From contig NC_056545.1 in NCBI RefSeq assembly GCF_910596095.1, positions 2,836,001 through 2,900,000 of the forward strand: DNA of 64,000 bases, read 5' to 3'. The DNA is from Thunnus maccoyii (Eukaryota; Chordata; Actinopteri; Scombriformes; Scombridae). Below, one piece after another: positions 62,901 to 64,000 of the stretch. How positions within the stretch are numbered: the stretch's first letter is position 1; every line of letters begins with the position of its first letter. Under the pieces are notes generated by a model. That model did no database searches. It had not been told where the DNA came from and saw only the letters and a list, made by a program, of their open reading frames with translations. The position numbers were made by a program, and so were the translations under genes.

Positions 62901-63342
62901 TGCACAAAGCCGCCAACTGCTGCGGCTGTGGTACTTCCAAAGATGGGCTTGAAGTTTTGGACAGCAGGTTTGCTCTCTAGGGGTGGTACAGCTGAGGAGG
63001 ACGTGGTGGTGACAGAGAAGATGGGCTTGAACCCTGAAGCCAGCAGAGGGTTGGTGTTACTGAGTGACTCTGAGCTGCTGGCTGGAGCAGTAGTAGCAGT
63101 GATCGGGTTAGACGCAGAAAAAGCAGTGGGGGTGCTGGTCTGGCTGGTCAGACCAAACAGGCCTGCTGCAGACGCGGTGCTACTGGGAGGCTTGGAGACC
63201 TGGCCCAGCACCTGAGTAAAGGCAGAGGGCTGCTCCACACTAGAAGAGGAGGCCTGAGACTGGGAGGCAGGAGGGAGCTGTGGGGCATCCACTGTAGACG
63301 ATGTCTTCAGGCTTAAGCCACTGGGTTGCACCAGTGCGGTTA
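59943..63342 (-). CDS. pom121: POM121 nuclear pore membrane protein, C-terminal exons (partial)
   Basis: Three minus-strand exons, 63342-61870, 61284-61192 and 60043-59943 (stop), have consistent phases and encode the last 554 aa. The 5' part lies beyond 64000. The sequence is Ser/Thr/Ala/Pro-rich with many FG motifs (FTFG, FNFG, FQFG, FSFGG, FAFGS), the FG-repeat domain that binds import receptors in the central channel. The final exons read [18 protein letters not shown] and [20 protein letters not shown] with a basic end HNRKK, the conserved POM121 terminus. That ending separates it from other FG nucleoporins such as NUP98 or NUP153. The membrane-anchor segment would be upstream, outside the window. 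Confidence 0.93.
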
Positions 63343-63464
63343 CTGCAGACACTACAGACACAACAAGCCGATTATGGAGGGAAAAACGAGTCAGAATCAA
63401 ATAAGCATACAGGTGATCAATACATGTCATGAGAGGATGTTCTGGTGATTTCTTAGAAAGCACA

Positions 63465-63546
63465 TACAGTATCAGTCACAAGTTTGGACACACATTCCCG
63501 TTCTCTCGAATGAGAAACTGTGTCCAAACTTTTGACTGGTACTGTA
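63465..63546. mobile_element. Tc1/mariner-type mini-element made of two facing end repeats
   Basis: CAGTATCAGTCACAAGTTTG and, inverted, CAGTACCAGTCAAAAGTTTG face each other across about 14 bp, with TA at both outer ends as the target duplication. This is the typical fish Tc1/mariner end sequence, with the whole interior lost. It lies in the POM121 intron. Confidence 0.8.
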
Positions 63547-64000
63547 TGATAAATTGGAATGATATAAGATATATACATTGGGTCAGTGTATTAGAAAGGT
63601 GTAAATAGTAACAGAACAAAGACAAAGACTACAAGACAAATTAAAAATTCTGTGACTTCTGTTATTTTGTTTTTATTCTTATGTTTGACATTTAACCTCC
63701 TAATGTATGATATTAAAAAAATATCTCTATAGTTTTAAAATGTATCTTTGGTTATCTTGGTCCAAAAATCCAGGTTGAAAATGTGATTTCAAAAACTCAA
63801 TTTTCAGTCTGTAAATTTTGTGTGCATAATGATCAACTGTTGTCTTCCCATTTTTTTAATTACTGGAGGCACAGTTTGAGCTGTTCTTGGCACAAGAGGA
63901 CTTCATTTAATCTAACCTGCAGTGATCAGCATTGTAGCAGGAAACAAAATTTTGGGACATAAAATCAAGTTATGTCACCACCAATTCATTTGTTCTCCAT
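63547..64000. other. POM121 intron sequence
   Basis: AT-rich. No further exon is recognised before the window ends. Confidence 0.5.

Noticed and set aside
62142-63215. Plus-strand ORFs (124 and 195 codons) opposite the POM121 exon
   Set aside because: They are open only because the POM121 exon is a low-complexity coding sequence on the other strand. There is no start context and no similarity.

Overview
The window looks like a teleost fish (probably percomorph) nuclear chromosome. The evidence is a TNFRSF14-like receptor and GIMAP-type GTPase with fish-style short introns, a replication-dependent histone cluster with 3' stem-loops, several fish-typical LINE clades (L2-like, CR1/Rex1-like, L1/Tx1-like, I/Jockey-like), common teleost non-autonomous repeats, and the TBL2/POM121 pair. 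One 100-N assembly gap lies at 25967-26066.

Layout. (1) 0.8-12.1 kb: a complete ten-coding-exon TNFRSF14 (HVEM)-like receptor on the + strand. It is preceded by a tandem duplicate of its exons 2-3, and it contains an exact 323-bp duplication of two cytoplasmic exons that gives the tail two PxQE (TRAF2-type) motifs. Its largest intron holds an L2-like LINE wreck. (2) 14.2-16.3 kb: a two-domain GIMAP/AIG1 pseudogene. (3) 16.3-42.1 kb: a histone cluster with H1 (+), a 5'-truncated H3 fragment (+), H2B (-), an H4 tail fragment (-) joined to a LINE, the gap, a tRNA-Asp gene, H2B (-), H3.2 (+), H2A (-), H4 (-) and a second H1 (+). Every intact histone gene has a 16-nt histone 3' stem-loop. (4) 42.9-47.2 kb: mobile-element debris, including a broken Gypsy-type fossil and teleost non-autonomous repeats. 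(5) 48.3-56.0 kb: complete TBL2 (seven coding exons, - strand). (6) 59.9-64 kb: the last three coding exons of POM121 (- strand), running out of the window.

The most important structural point is a large inverted duplication in the histone cluster. Sequence upstream of the H2B gene (22.02-22.91 kb) recurs inverted at 25.08-25.97 kb. Sequence upstream of the first H1 gene (16.32-16.61 kb) recurs inverted just beyond the gap (26.07-26.36 kb). The 100-N gap therefore probably stands for about 5.4 kb carrying inverted copies of H1, the H3 fragment and H2B. The H4 fragment plus LINE sit at the centre of this palindrome.

The histone genes would supply core and linker histones in S phase (stem-loop, TATA/CCAAT, H2B octamer, H1 AC box). 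The receptor and GIMAP belong to immunity. TBL2 (ER WD40 protein) and POM121 (nuclear pore) are housekeeping genes that are also near each other on human 7q11.23. I see no clearly new biochemical system. The unusual items are the palindromic, gene-converted histone cluster and the doubled TRAF motif.
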